Below, in pieces: positions 1 through 5,831 of a stretch of DNA of 6,961 bases. Below the pieces are notes generated by a model that saw only the letters and a program-made list of their open reading frames with translations, was not told the DNA's origin and ran no database searches. This DNA comes from JBBSUX01 sp038234045. Lineage in GTDB: Bacteria; Pseudomonadota; Gammaproteobacteria; Burkholderiales; Burkholderiaceae_C. Location of the stretch: positions 1 through 6,961 of the forward strand of contig JBBSUX010000189.1 of NCBI GenBank assembly GCA_038234045.1. The letters run 5' to 3'. How positions within the stretch are numbered: the first letter of the stretch is position 1; every line of letters starts with the position of its first letter. A program made the translations under genes and the position numbers.

Positions 1-1134
1 ATGGACGACACCGACAAGCTCAAGGTGTTGTTCGAGGATGCCCAAAAGAATTTCGGCATCACCTTCGAGCCGCCGGATGTGAACCGCGGCGGTTATCGTT
101 TCGAGCCAGTGAGTGCCAAGGTGATCCGCTACGGGCTCGGTGCGGTCAAGGGCACCGGCCAGCAGGCGATTGAGGCGGTGGTGGCCGCGCGGGAGGATGG
201 TGGCGCATTTGCCAGCCTGTTCGATTTCTGCCGCCGGGTAGATCGCCAGCGCATTAATAAACGCACTGTCGAGGCGCTGATCAAGGCCGGTGCATTCGAC
301 GCCTTGCAGCAAAACCGCGCCGCCTTGGTGGGCTCGATTGATGTCGCCTTCGATTTCGCCAATGCCTCGGCCGCCAATGCCAATCAGGGCGGCTTGTTCG
401 ACATGCTGGGCGAAGACGAGCATGGTTCCAGCACGCAGGAGCCCGAGCTGGCAGACGCACGTCCTTGGGGAGTGAAAGAGCGGCTCACTTTTGAGAAGAC
501 GGCCGTTGGGTTCTATCTTTCAGGACATCTCTTCGACGAAGTCGCGCGGGAGGTGCGCAAATTCGTTCGGCGCGAGATCGACGAGTTGATCGACAGCCGG
601 GAGCCGCAGATTCTGGCGGGCATCGTCAGCGATTTCCGTATGATCAACGGCCAGCGCGGGAAGCTAGCGCTATTCAAATTGGACGACAAGAGCGCGGTGA
701 TCGAGGCAACCGCCGACGAAGCGGTGATGAACGCGCACCGCGGCTTGCTGAAAGACGACGAACTGGTAATCGTCAGTGGCAGGCTTCAGCCCGACCGTTT
801 TTCGGGCGGATTCCGGCTTTCGGTCCAGCAGGTATGGGATCTCGCGTCGGCACGCTGCCGTTTCGGCAAGTTTCTGCGGGTGGCGGTGAACGGTCACACA
901 CCCGACGTGGAACGACTGGTGCGCGACTTTCCGCCAGTTCGTGAGTCGACCGAGCACGGTGAGCTCGTGCGCGGCCTTCCTGTCAGGCTCTGTCTCAGGC
1001 GCTCCAGAGATGAACTTAACGTTGGTGTTGATCTGAAGCTCGACGACCGTGCGCTATTTTTCCCCTCGGATGCCGCTTTGGCTGGCTGGATGGCGCAGGC
1101 CGATGGCGGCGTGGCCCAGATCGTCTACGAGTGA
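1..1134 (+). CDS. dnaE: DNA polymerase III alpha subunit, C-terminal 377 residues (5' end outside window)
   Basis: This is the C-terminal third of the replicative DNA polymerase III alpha subunit, the catalytic chain of the chromosomal replicase. The ATG at base 1 is an internal methionine, not the start: the family is usually about 1,150-1,180 residues and the polymerase core with its catalytic aspartates lies upstream of the window. Visible parts, numbered from base 1: the RYGLGAVKG segment at residues 43-51; a helix-hairpin-helix-like region around 80-100 (INKRTVEALIKAGAFD); a beta-clamp-binding type motif QGGLF at 129-133; the FEKTAVGFYLSGH segment at 164-176; an OB-fold region at about 203-285; and a short C-terminal tau-binding-type domain ending in IVYE. 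The presence of the clamp motif and OB region, and similarity to replicative DnaE, argue against the mutagenic DnaE2 paralogue. Reading frame is intact to TGA at 1132-1134. Confidence 0.95.
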   Translation: MDDTDKLKVLFEDAQKNFGITFEPPDVNRGGYRFEPVSAKVIRYGLGAVKGTGQQAIEAVVAAREDGGAFASLFDFCRRVDRQRINKRTVEALIKAGAFDALQQNRAALVGSIDVAFDFANASAANANQGGLFDMLGEDEHGSSTQEPELADARPWGVKERLTFEKTAVGFYLSGHLFDEVAREVRKFVRREIDELIDSREPQILAGIVSDFRMINGQRGKLALFKLDDKSAVIEATADEAVMNAHRGLLKDDELVIVSGRLQPDRFSGGFRLSVQQVWDLASARCRFGKFLRVAVNGHTPDVERLVRDFPPVRESTEHGELVRGLPVRLCLRRSRDELNVGVDLKLDDRALFFPSDAALAGWMAQADGGVAQIVYE

Positions 1135-1204
1135 GCCGGCTGATGCCGCGCGAAGGGGAAAGAACCACCAAGGTCGGAGGGCAGGTTTTTCTCGGGCACT
1201 CAGC

Positions 1205-1234
1205 TTGCGAGAGGTGATATTGCCACTACATAGT
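1205..1234 (+). promoter_or_regulatory. Weak candidate sigma-70 promoter for clpS
   Basis: In the 137-bp spacer between dnaE and clpS, TTGCGA (1205-1210, four of six matches to the -35 consensus) is followed by TACATA at 1227 (16-bp spacing) or CATAGT at 1229-1234 (18-bp spacing, four of six matches to -10). Transcription would begin near 1241 and give a leader of about 30-40 bases. No convincing Rho-independent terminator was seen after dnaE, so read-through from dnaE remains possible. The assignment rests on short, degenerate matches. Confidence 0.3.
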
Positions 1235-1271
1235 TTCCTTCGCTGTGCAGAGGCACTTCTGCGTCGATAGA

Positions 1272-1646
1272 ATGAAATTCATGGCCAATCCTCCCCCCTC
1301 AAAGCCCCCGGTTGCGCCGGGGAACACGCCCGGGCGGCGTGTGGACGATGGCGACTCTGTCGTGCTCGAGCGGCGCACCCAAAAGGTGCAGCCTCCGCAG
1401 ATGTATCAGGTTGTCATGCTCAATGACGATTTCACACCGATGGAATTTGTCATCGTTGTGATTCAGGAGTTTTTCAGCAAGGACCGCGAAGCCGCGACGC
1501 AGATCATGCTGAAAATCCACCTCGACGGTAAAGGCGTATGCGGTGTGTATTCACGCGATGTGGCGGCTACCAAGGTGGACCAGGTGATGGACGCAGCTAA
1601 TAAATCCGGCCATCCGCTGCAATGCGTGAGTGAGCCGGTGGAGTGA
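1272..1646 (+). CDS. clpS: ATP-dependent Clp protease adaptor protein ClpS
   Basis: ClpS is a small cytoplasmic adaptor that binds proteins with destabilising N-terminal residues (Leu, Phe, Tyr, Trp) and delivers them to the N-domain of ClpA for degradation by ClpAP. Starting at ATG 1272 gives 124 residues; the in-frame ATG at 1281 gives 121. Neither has a clear Shine-Dalgarno sequence, and a GTG at 1245 is also in frame, so the start is uncertain by a few codons. Residues counted from 1281: a disordered Pro/Gly/Arg-rich N-terminus (1-40), then the ClpS core. The substrate pocket residues are intact: N48, D49, D50, T52, M54 and H80, with the same spacing as N34, D35, D36, T38, M40 and H66 of E. 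coli ClpS. The PMEFV and KGVCGVY segments are also typical. The N-terminal extension is slightly longer than in E. coli (106 residues). clpA follows 70 bp downstream, the usual arrangement. Confidence 0.95.
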   Translation: MKFMANPPPSKPPVAPGNTPGRRVDDGDSVVLERRTQKVQPPQMYQVVMLNDDFTPMEFVIVVIQEFFSKDREAATQIMLKIHLDGKGVCGVYSRDVAATKVDQVMDAANKSGHPLQCVSEPVE

Positions 1647-1689
1647 ACCGGTTGAAGAATGCCGGCTCCAACCCCAGATATCTGATCAG
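1632..1689 (+). other. Inverted repeats and palindromes spanning the clpS stop and clpS-clpA gap
   Basis: GAGCCGG at 1632-1638 is the exact reverse complement of CCGGCTC at 1662-1668 and could form a 7-bp stem with a 23-base loop around the clpS stop codon. A competing 5-bp hairpin pairs CCGGT (1635-1639) with ACCGG (1646-1650), and AACCGGTT (1645-1652) is itself palindromic. Downstream, two 8-bp palindromes overlap by two bases: AGATATCT (1676-1683) and CTGATCAG (1682-1689). No T-run follows the stems, so this is not a standard terminator. Roles such as an operator, mRNA processing site or weak attenuator are speculation. Confidence 0.3.
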
Positions 1690-1703
1690 TTTTACAGCCA
1701 GGC

Positions 1704-1710
1704 AAAAGGA
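1704..1710 (+). promoter_or_regulatory. Ribosome binding site of clpA
   Basis: AAAAGGA at 1704-1710 contains the Shine-Dalgarno core AAGGA and ends six bases before ATG 1717. It decides the clpA start: the frame stays open upstream to a GTG at 1630 inside clpS, but the protein from ATG 1717 begins with MIAQELE, the expected N-terminus of ClpA. Confidence 0.8.
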
Positions 1711-1716
1711 ATTTTC

Positions 1717-4041
1717 ATGATTGCCCAGGAATTGGAAGTCAGTCTGCACATGGCCTTCGTCGAGGCCCGCCAGCAGCGGCATGAATTCATCACCGTCGAG
1801 CATTTGCTTCTTGCCCTTCTGGACAATCCCAGCGCGGCCGAAGTGTTGCGTGCTTGCTCGGCCAACATCGACGATCTTCGCAAATCGCTCGGCAACTTCA
1901 TCAAGGACAACACGCCGCAGGTGGCGGGCAACGATGAGGTGGATACCCAGCCCACGCTGGGTTTTCAACGGGTGATCCAGCGCGCGATCATGCATGTGCA
2001 ATCCACCGGAAACGGCAAAAAAGAGGTCACTGGCGCGAATGTGCTGGTCGCTATCTTTGGAGAAAAGGATTCCCATGCCGTGTATTACCTCCATCAGCAG
2101 GGTGTTACCCGGCTGGATGTGGTCAATTTCATTGCCCACGGCATCAAGAAGGGCGAGCCACCCGAGCCGACGAAGCCCGGTGAGTCGCAAGGCGATGCAG
2201 AGGAGGGCGGCAACGAGAAGAACGAGAAGGCTTCACCGCTGGAGCAGTTCACCGTCAATCTCAATCAGCTCGCCAAAGAAGGCAAGATTGATCCACTGAT
2301 CGGGCGCGAATACGAGGTCGAGCGGGTCATCCAGATCCTGTGCCGTCGCCGCAAGAATAATCCGCTGCTGGTGGGTGAGGCTGGCGTGGGCAAGACGGCC
2401 ATCGCCGAGGGGCTGGCCTGGCGCATCACGCAAAACGAGGTACCGGAAATCCTTGCGGATTCCAATGTGTACTCCCTCGATATGGGCGCGCTGCTGGCCG
2501 GCACCAAATACCGTGGCGATTTCGAGCAACGGCTCAAGGGCGTGCTCAAGTCGCTCAAGGACAAACCCAATGCGGTGCTTTTCATTGATGAAATCCACAC
2601 TCTGATCGGTGCGGGCGCTGCTTCGGGCGGTACGCTCGATGCGTCCAACCTTTTGAAGCCAGCGCTCTCGAGCGGCCAGCTCAAGTGCATCGGCGCGACC
2701 ACGTTCCAGGAATATCGTGGCATCTTCGAGAAGGACGCGGCGCTGTCCCGGCGCTTCCAGAAGGTCGATGTGGTCGAGCCGACGGTGGCCGAGACGGTGG
2801 ACATCTTGAAGGGCCTGAAGTCGCGCTTCGAGGAGCACCACGGCGTGAAGTACGCGGTCGCCGCTCTGCAGGCTGCGGCCGAGCTGTCGGCCAAGTACAT
2901 CAATGACCGCCACCTGCCTGATAAAGCGATCGACGTGATCGACGAGGCCGGTGCTGCCCAGCGGATCCTGCCGCCGAACAAGCGCAAAAAGACCATCAGC
3001 AAGACCGAAGTCGAGGAAATCGTCGCGAAGATTGCCCGCATTCCGCCGGCCAATGTCAGCAACGACGATCGCAGCAAGCTGCAGACGATCGAGCGTGACC
3101 TCAAAAGCGTGGTGTTCGGTCAGGACAAGGCGCTTGAAGTGCTCGCATCCTCGGTCAAGATGGCGCGTTCCGGGCTCGGCAAGGGCGACAAGCCGATCGG
3201 CTCGTTCCTGTTCAGCGGCCCGACCGGCGTCGGCAAGACAGAAGCTGCCAAGCAGCTCGCCTACATCATGGGCATTGAGCTGCTGCGCTTCGACATGTCC
3301 GAGTACATGGAGCGCCACGCCGTGAGCCGGTTGATCGGAGCTCCTCCAGGTTATGTGGGCTTCGACCAGGGCGGCCTGCTGACAGAGGCGGTGACGAAGA
3401 AGCCGCATTGCGTTCTCCTGCTCGACGAGATCGAGAAGGCGCATCCGGACATCTTCAATGTGCTGCTGCAGGTCATGGACCACGGCACGCTAACGGACAA
3501 CAACGGGCGCAAGGCCGATTTCCGCAACGTCATCCTCGTGATGACGACCAACGCGGGCGCCGAAACCATGAACAAGGCGACGATCGGCTTCACCAATCCG
3601 CGCCAGGCAGGCGACGAGATGGCCGATATCAAACGGCTTTTCACGCCTGAGTTCCGTAACCGCCTGGACGCAATCGTCAACTTCAAGGCACTCGACGAAA
3701 ACGTGATCCTGCGAGTGGTGGACAAGTTCCTGCTGCAGCTGGAAACGCAGCTTGCAGAGAAAAAGGTCGATGTCAGCTTCTCGGACAACTTGCGCAAACA
3801 TCTGGCGAAAAAGGGATTCGATCCGCTCATGGGTGCGCGTCCGATGCAGCGGCTGATCCAGGACATGATTCGGCGCGCGCTGGCCGACGAACTGCTGTTC
3901 GGAAGGTTGCAGGACGGCGGCCGTCTGTCGGTGGATCTGGACGACAAGGACGAAGTGCTGCTCGATATCCAGCCTTTGCCGAAACGCGAGCGCTCAGCCA
4001 AGTCGGAACCGGCCGAACCGGAAGAGCTGTCAGCCGATTGA
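1717..4041 (+). CDS. clpA: ATP-dependent Clp protease ATP-binding subunit ClpA
   Basis: ClpA is a hexameric AAA+ unfoldase that threads substrates into the ClpP peptidase in the cytoplasm. The start at ATG 1717 gives 774 residues, against 758 in E. coli. Domains in order: Clp N-domain (about 1-143), the docking site for ClpS; a Gly/Glu/Lys-rich linker (about 145-175); AAA+ module 1 with Walker A GEAGVGKT at 220-227, Walker B VLFIDE at 287-292 and an Arg finger pair in LSRRF (R345, R346); AAA+ module 2 with Walker A GPTGVGKT at 501-508, Walker B LLLDE ending at E571, EFRNRLD at 645-651 and sensor-2 GARP at 706-709. The IGF tripeptide at 623-625 sits where ClpA carries its ClpP-binding loop (IGL in E. 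coli). There is no long coiled-coil middle domain, which separates it from ClpB and ClpC. The C-terminus is a charged Lys/Glu/Pro tail. All ATPase residues look intact. Probably co-transcribed with clpS and ended by the stem-loop at 4107-4143. Confidence 0.97.
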   Translation: MIAQELEVSLHMAFVEARQQRHEFITVEHLLLALLDNPSAAEVLRACSANIDDLRKSLGNFIKDNTPQVAGNDEVDTQPTLGFQRVIQRAIMHVQSTGNGKKEVTGANVLVAIFGEKDSHAVYYLHQQGVTRLDVVNFIAHGIKKGEPPEPTKPGESQGDAEEGGNEKNEKASPLEQFTVNLNQLAKEGKIDPLIGREYEVERVIQILCRRRKNNPLLVGEAGVGKTAIAEGLAWRITQNEVPEILADSNVYSLDMGALLAGTKYRGDFEQRLKGVLKSLKDKPNAVLFIDEIHTLIGAGAASGGTLDASNLLKPALSSGQLKCIGATTFQEYRGIFEKDAALSRRFQKVDVVEPTVAETVDILKGLKSRFEEHHGVKYAVAALQAAAELSAKYINDRHLPDKAIDVIDEAGAAQRILPPNKRKKTISKTEVEEIVAKIARIPPANVSNDDRSKLQTIERDLKSVVFGQDKALEVLASSVKMARSGLGKGDKPIGSFLFSGPTGVGKTEAAKQLAYIMGIELLRFDMSEYMERHAVSRLIGAPPGYVGFDQGGLLTEAVTKKPHCVLLLDEIEKAHPDIFNVLLQVMDHGTLTDNNGRKADFRNVILVMTTNAGAETMNKATIGFTNPRQAGDEMADIKRLFTPEFRNRLDAIVNFKALDENVILRVVDKFLLQLETQLAEKKVDVSFSDNLRKHLAKKGFDPLMGARPMQRLIQDMIRRALADELLFGRLQDGGRLSVDLDDKDEVLLDIQPLPKRERSAKSEPAEPEELSAD

Positions 4042-4101
4042 GCAAAGTATGTGGGCTGACCATGTGACCGTCATCGCTGGCGATTCGTAAGCGGCGGCGG
4101 C

Positions 4102-4143
4102 AAAATAAAAGGAAGCTCTTGTTCGCAAGAGTTTCCTTTTTTT
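4102..4143. terminator. Bidirectional Rho-independent terminator between clpA and the lytic transglycosylase gene
   Basis: The arm at 4107-4121 pairs with 4126-4140 over 15 positions, with a single G-T (G-U in RNA) pair, closed by a TTCG tetraloop at 4122-4125. On the plus strand the 3' arm runs into seven consecutive T (4137-4143), 66 bp after the clpA stop begins its downstream flank. On the minus strand the same stem ends in TTTTATTTTG (complement of 4101-4110), about 110 bp past the stop of the facing gene. The outer part of the stem is A/T and the inner part mixed. Good geometry on both strands suits a terminator shared by two convergent genes. Confidence 0.85.
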
Positions 4144-4252
4144 ATCGTTTCTCCGCATCTGCTGATGCCTTGATTGAGCGACTACTTGGCTGCTCGAATC
4201 TGCAGCAGGTAGTCAGATTGCCGGCCTCGCACGCCTGCGAAGGCGCGTCAGC

Positions 4253-5713
4253 TCATGACGCAGTTTTCAAGCGCGCGAGCAGTTGCATCGTGGGAAAACC
4301 ATCTGCCGCCAAACCGGCCTTTCGCTGATATTGGCGCACCGCCTGTGCAGTGGCAGGACCCATCAGGCCATCTGCTTCACCAGCGTCAAATCCTTGCTTA
4401 TTGAGCAAGGTCTGCATCTGGCGAACGTCGTCCTTGCTAAGGGTCATTGTGTCTCGCGGCCACGCTGAAACCAGACCGGGTGAGCCATCGATGGCGCGGG
4501 ACAGCAGCCCAACGGCCAACGCATAGCTGGTCGAGTTGTTGTAGCGGAGAAAGGTCCGAAAGTTCTGTCCCACCAAAAAAGCCGGGCCGCTTGCGCCAGC
4601 GGGCAGCAGTAAAGCCGCAGCAGTCAGGCTAGGGTCCAGGGCACCTCCTGCGGTGGCGGGGCGCACGCCCATAGCCTTCCACTGCGCCGGCTCCAGACGG
4701 GTCTTGCTGCTATCGGCAAGTCCGTAGTCGAAGCCCGCTGGCAAGCGTACTTCCTGCCCCCACGTCTTGTCGGGTTGCCAGCCTTCCTGCGACAGGAAAT
4801 TGGCTGTGGATGCCAGCACGTCGGGCACGCTGCCCCAGATGTCGCGCCGGCCGTCACCGTCTGCATCCACTGCATATTTAAGAAAGCTCGAAGGCAGAAA
4901 CTGTGTGTTGCCCATGGCCCCAGCCCATGAACCGATCATGCGATCGGCGGCGATATCGCCGCGATCGATGATGCTGAGGGCATCCAGCAGTTGCCCGCGG
5001 GCCCATGCCTGACGGCGTCCTTCGAAACCCAGGGTGGCGAGCGCATCTATCGTCTGAAAGGTGCCGAAATTCGAACCAAAGTTGCTTTCGATCCCCCAAA
5101 TCGCAACGATGACCGATGCGGGTACTCCGTAGCGCGTCGAAACTGTTTCTGCTTCCTGCCGGTATTGCGCAAGAACCTCCTGACCTCGACGTACGCGCGC
5201 TGGCGAAACAGCACTATCGAGGTATTGCCAGACAGGCCGTGTGAATTCAGGCTGGTACTGGTCCTTGGCAATCACGTCGGGTAGAAATTGGGCTTTGTCG
5301 AGAGTTGCGTGCAAGGTCGATTCGGCAATTCCGCGTTTCAGCGCTTCTTGATGTACGCCCTCAAGCCACTTGGCGAACGCAGCAGGATCGATGGCCTGGC
5401 CCACAGACTCGGGCTGAACCGCAGTGAGCACACCCCTAACGGGCACCTTCGGGATCGCCCCGGGGGTCGATATTGCGCCAGCTGGTCCAGTTGACGCGCT
5501 GCCTGACATTTCAGCAGAAGTGGCAGATGAAACAGGTGCGCTTGGCAGAGAAACGGAACTCGTTGGCGCGGCAGGTGGCGTGGACGCGCAACCCGCAAGC
5601 CCAGTGGTCAACGCAGCGAGAACAAAAAATGATCTGGAACGTCGAATGTGAAGGTGAACGGGCCAAGCAGGGGCAAGGCCCGGACGGCGAGTGCGGGAGA
5701 GGAGAAAAGCCAT
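4253..5713 (-). CDS. MltB-family lytic murein transglycosylase lipoprotein with C-terminal peptidoglycan-binding domain
   Basis: This enzyme cleaves the MurNAc-GlcNAc glycosidic bond of peptidoglycan non-hydrolytically, leaving 1,6-anhydro-MurNAc ends, and acts in the periplasm during wall turnover. The 486-residue product has a basic n-region, a hydrophobic stretch at 29-41 and a lipobox LAGC with Cys42; Ala43 at position +2 predicts outer-membrane sorting. A Ser/Ala/Pro/Thr-rich linker follows (43-90). The SLT_2 (GH103) catalytic domain covers about 108-410: WGIESNFG contains the likely catalytic Glu209, followed by GSWAGAMGNTQFLPSSF (261-277) and DADGDGRRDIW (283-293), all family hallmarks. 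A PG_binding_1 domain occupies about 425-483. This architecture is that of the MltB-like subgroup with an extra binding domain, so strict orthology to E. coli MltB is not claimed. The n-region of 28 residues is long and no Shine-Dalgarno sequence precedes ATG 5713, but no other ATG, GTG or TTG in frame lies before the hydrophobic segment. Confidence 0.93.
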   Translation of the reverse strand: MAFLLSRTRRPGLAPAWPVHLHIRRSRSFFVLAALTTGLAGCASTPPAAPTSSVSLPSAPVSSATSAEMSGSASTGPAGAISTPGAIPKVPVRGVLTAVQPESVGQAIDPAAFAKWLEGVHQEALKRGIAESTLHATLDKAQFLPDVIAKDQYQPEFTRPVWQYLDSAVSPARVRRGQEVLAQYRQEAETVSTRYGVPASVIVAIWGIESNFGSNFGTFQTIDALATLGFEGRRQAWARGQLLDALSIIDRGDIAADRMIGSWAGAMGNTQFLPSSFLKYAVDADGDGRRDIWGSVPDVLASTANFLSQEGWQPDKTWGQEVRLPAGFDYGLADSSKTRLEPAQWKAMGVRPATAGGALDPSLTAAALLLPAGASGPAFLVGQNFRTFLRYNNSTSYALAVGLLSRAIDGSPGLVSAWPRDTMTLSKDDVRQMQTLLNKQGFDAGEADGLMGPATAQAVRQYQRKAGLAADGFPTMQLLARLKTAS

Positions 5714-5831
5714 TGCCGCATTGTCGCGCGGCGCTCCAGTCGGAGGCGCAACCTCGCGTTACGTTCGAAGAGATCGCTCCGCAAGAGTTTTGCAGAGGAT
5801 CCCTAGAATTCATACCTTTCTGAACCTCAAC
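5714..5831. promoter_or_regulatory. Divergent intergenic region between the transglycosylase gene and cls
   Basis: This 118-bp segment must carry, or share with the flanking genes, the start signals of two divergent genes. The best single element is TAGAAT at 5804-5809 on the plus strand, five of six matches to the -10 consensus, but no good -35 lies 16-18 bp upstream (5781-5786 reads GCAAGA). On the minus strand TTGCGG and TAACGC are 17 bp apart but match poorly. Neither gene has a recognisable ribosome binding site at its ATG. Promoter positions are therefore not resolved. Confidence 0.35.

Noticed and set aside
1129..1638. Direct repeat GAGTGAGCCGG at 1129-1139 (dnaE stop) and 1628-1638 (just before the clpS stop)
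   Set aside because: Several 11-base coincidences are expected by chance in a window of about 7 kb, and the copies lie in unrelated coding ends with no further similarity.
1630..1716. N-terminal extension of ClpA from the in-frame GTG at 1630
   Set aside because: ATG 1717 has a good ribosome binding site six bases upstream and yields the canonical ClpA N-terminus; the extension would overlap the clpS end and has no family similarity.
2233..3483. Long minus-strand open frame (416 codons) entirely inside clpA
   Set aside because: It is antisense to a strongly conserved AAA+ coding region, its translation resembles no family I know, and long antisense frames are expected opposite GC-rich coding sequence with strong third-position bias.
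4144..4252. Small stem-loops GCATC/GATGC (4155-4168) and AATCTG/CAGATT (4197-4219), and a 69-codon plus-strand frame at 4119-4328
   Set aside because: The stems are only 5-6 bp and have no T-run, so they do not look like terminators or an RNA gene. The open frame starts inside the terminator, runs antisense into the transglycosylase gene and has no ribosome binding site or recognisable product.
5797..5811. GGATCC and GAATTC separated by three bases, resembling a cloning linker or construct junction
   Set aside because: Both flanks look like native sequence: a lipoprotein gene reads away on one side and the cls start follows on the other, with no vector sequence. Two six-base palindromes close together can occur by chance.
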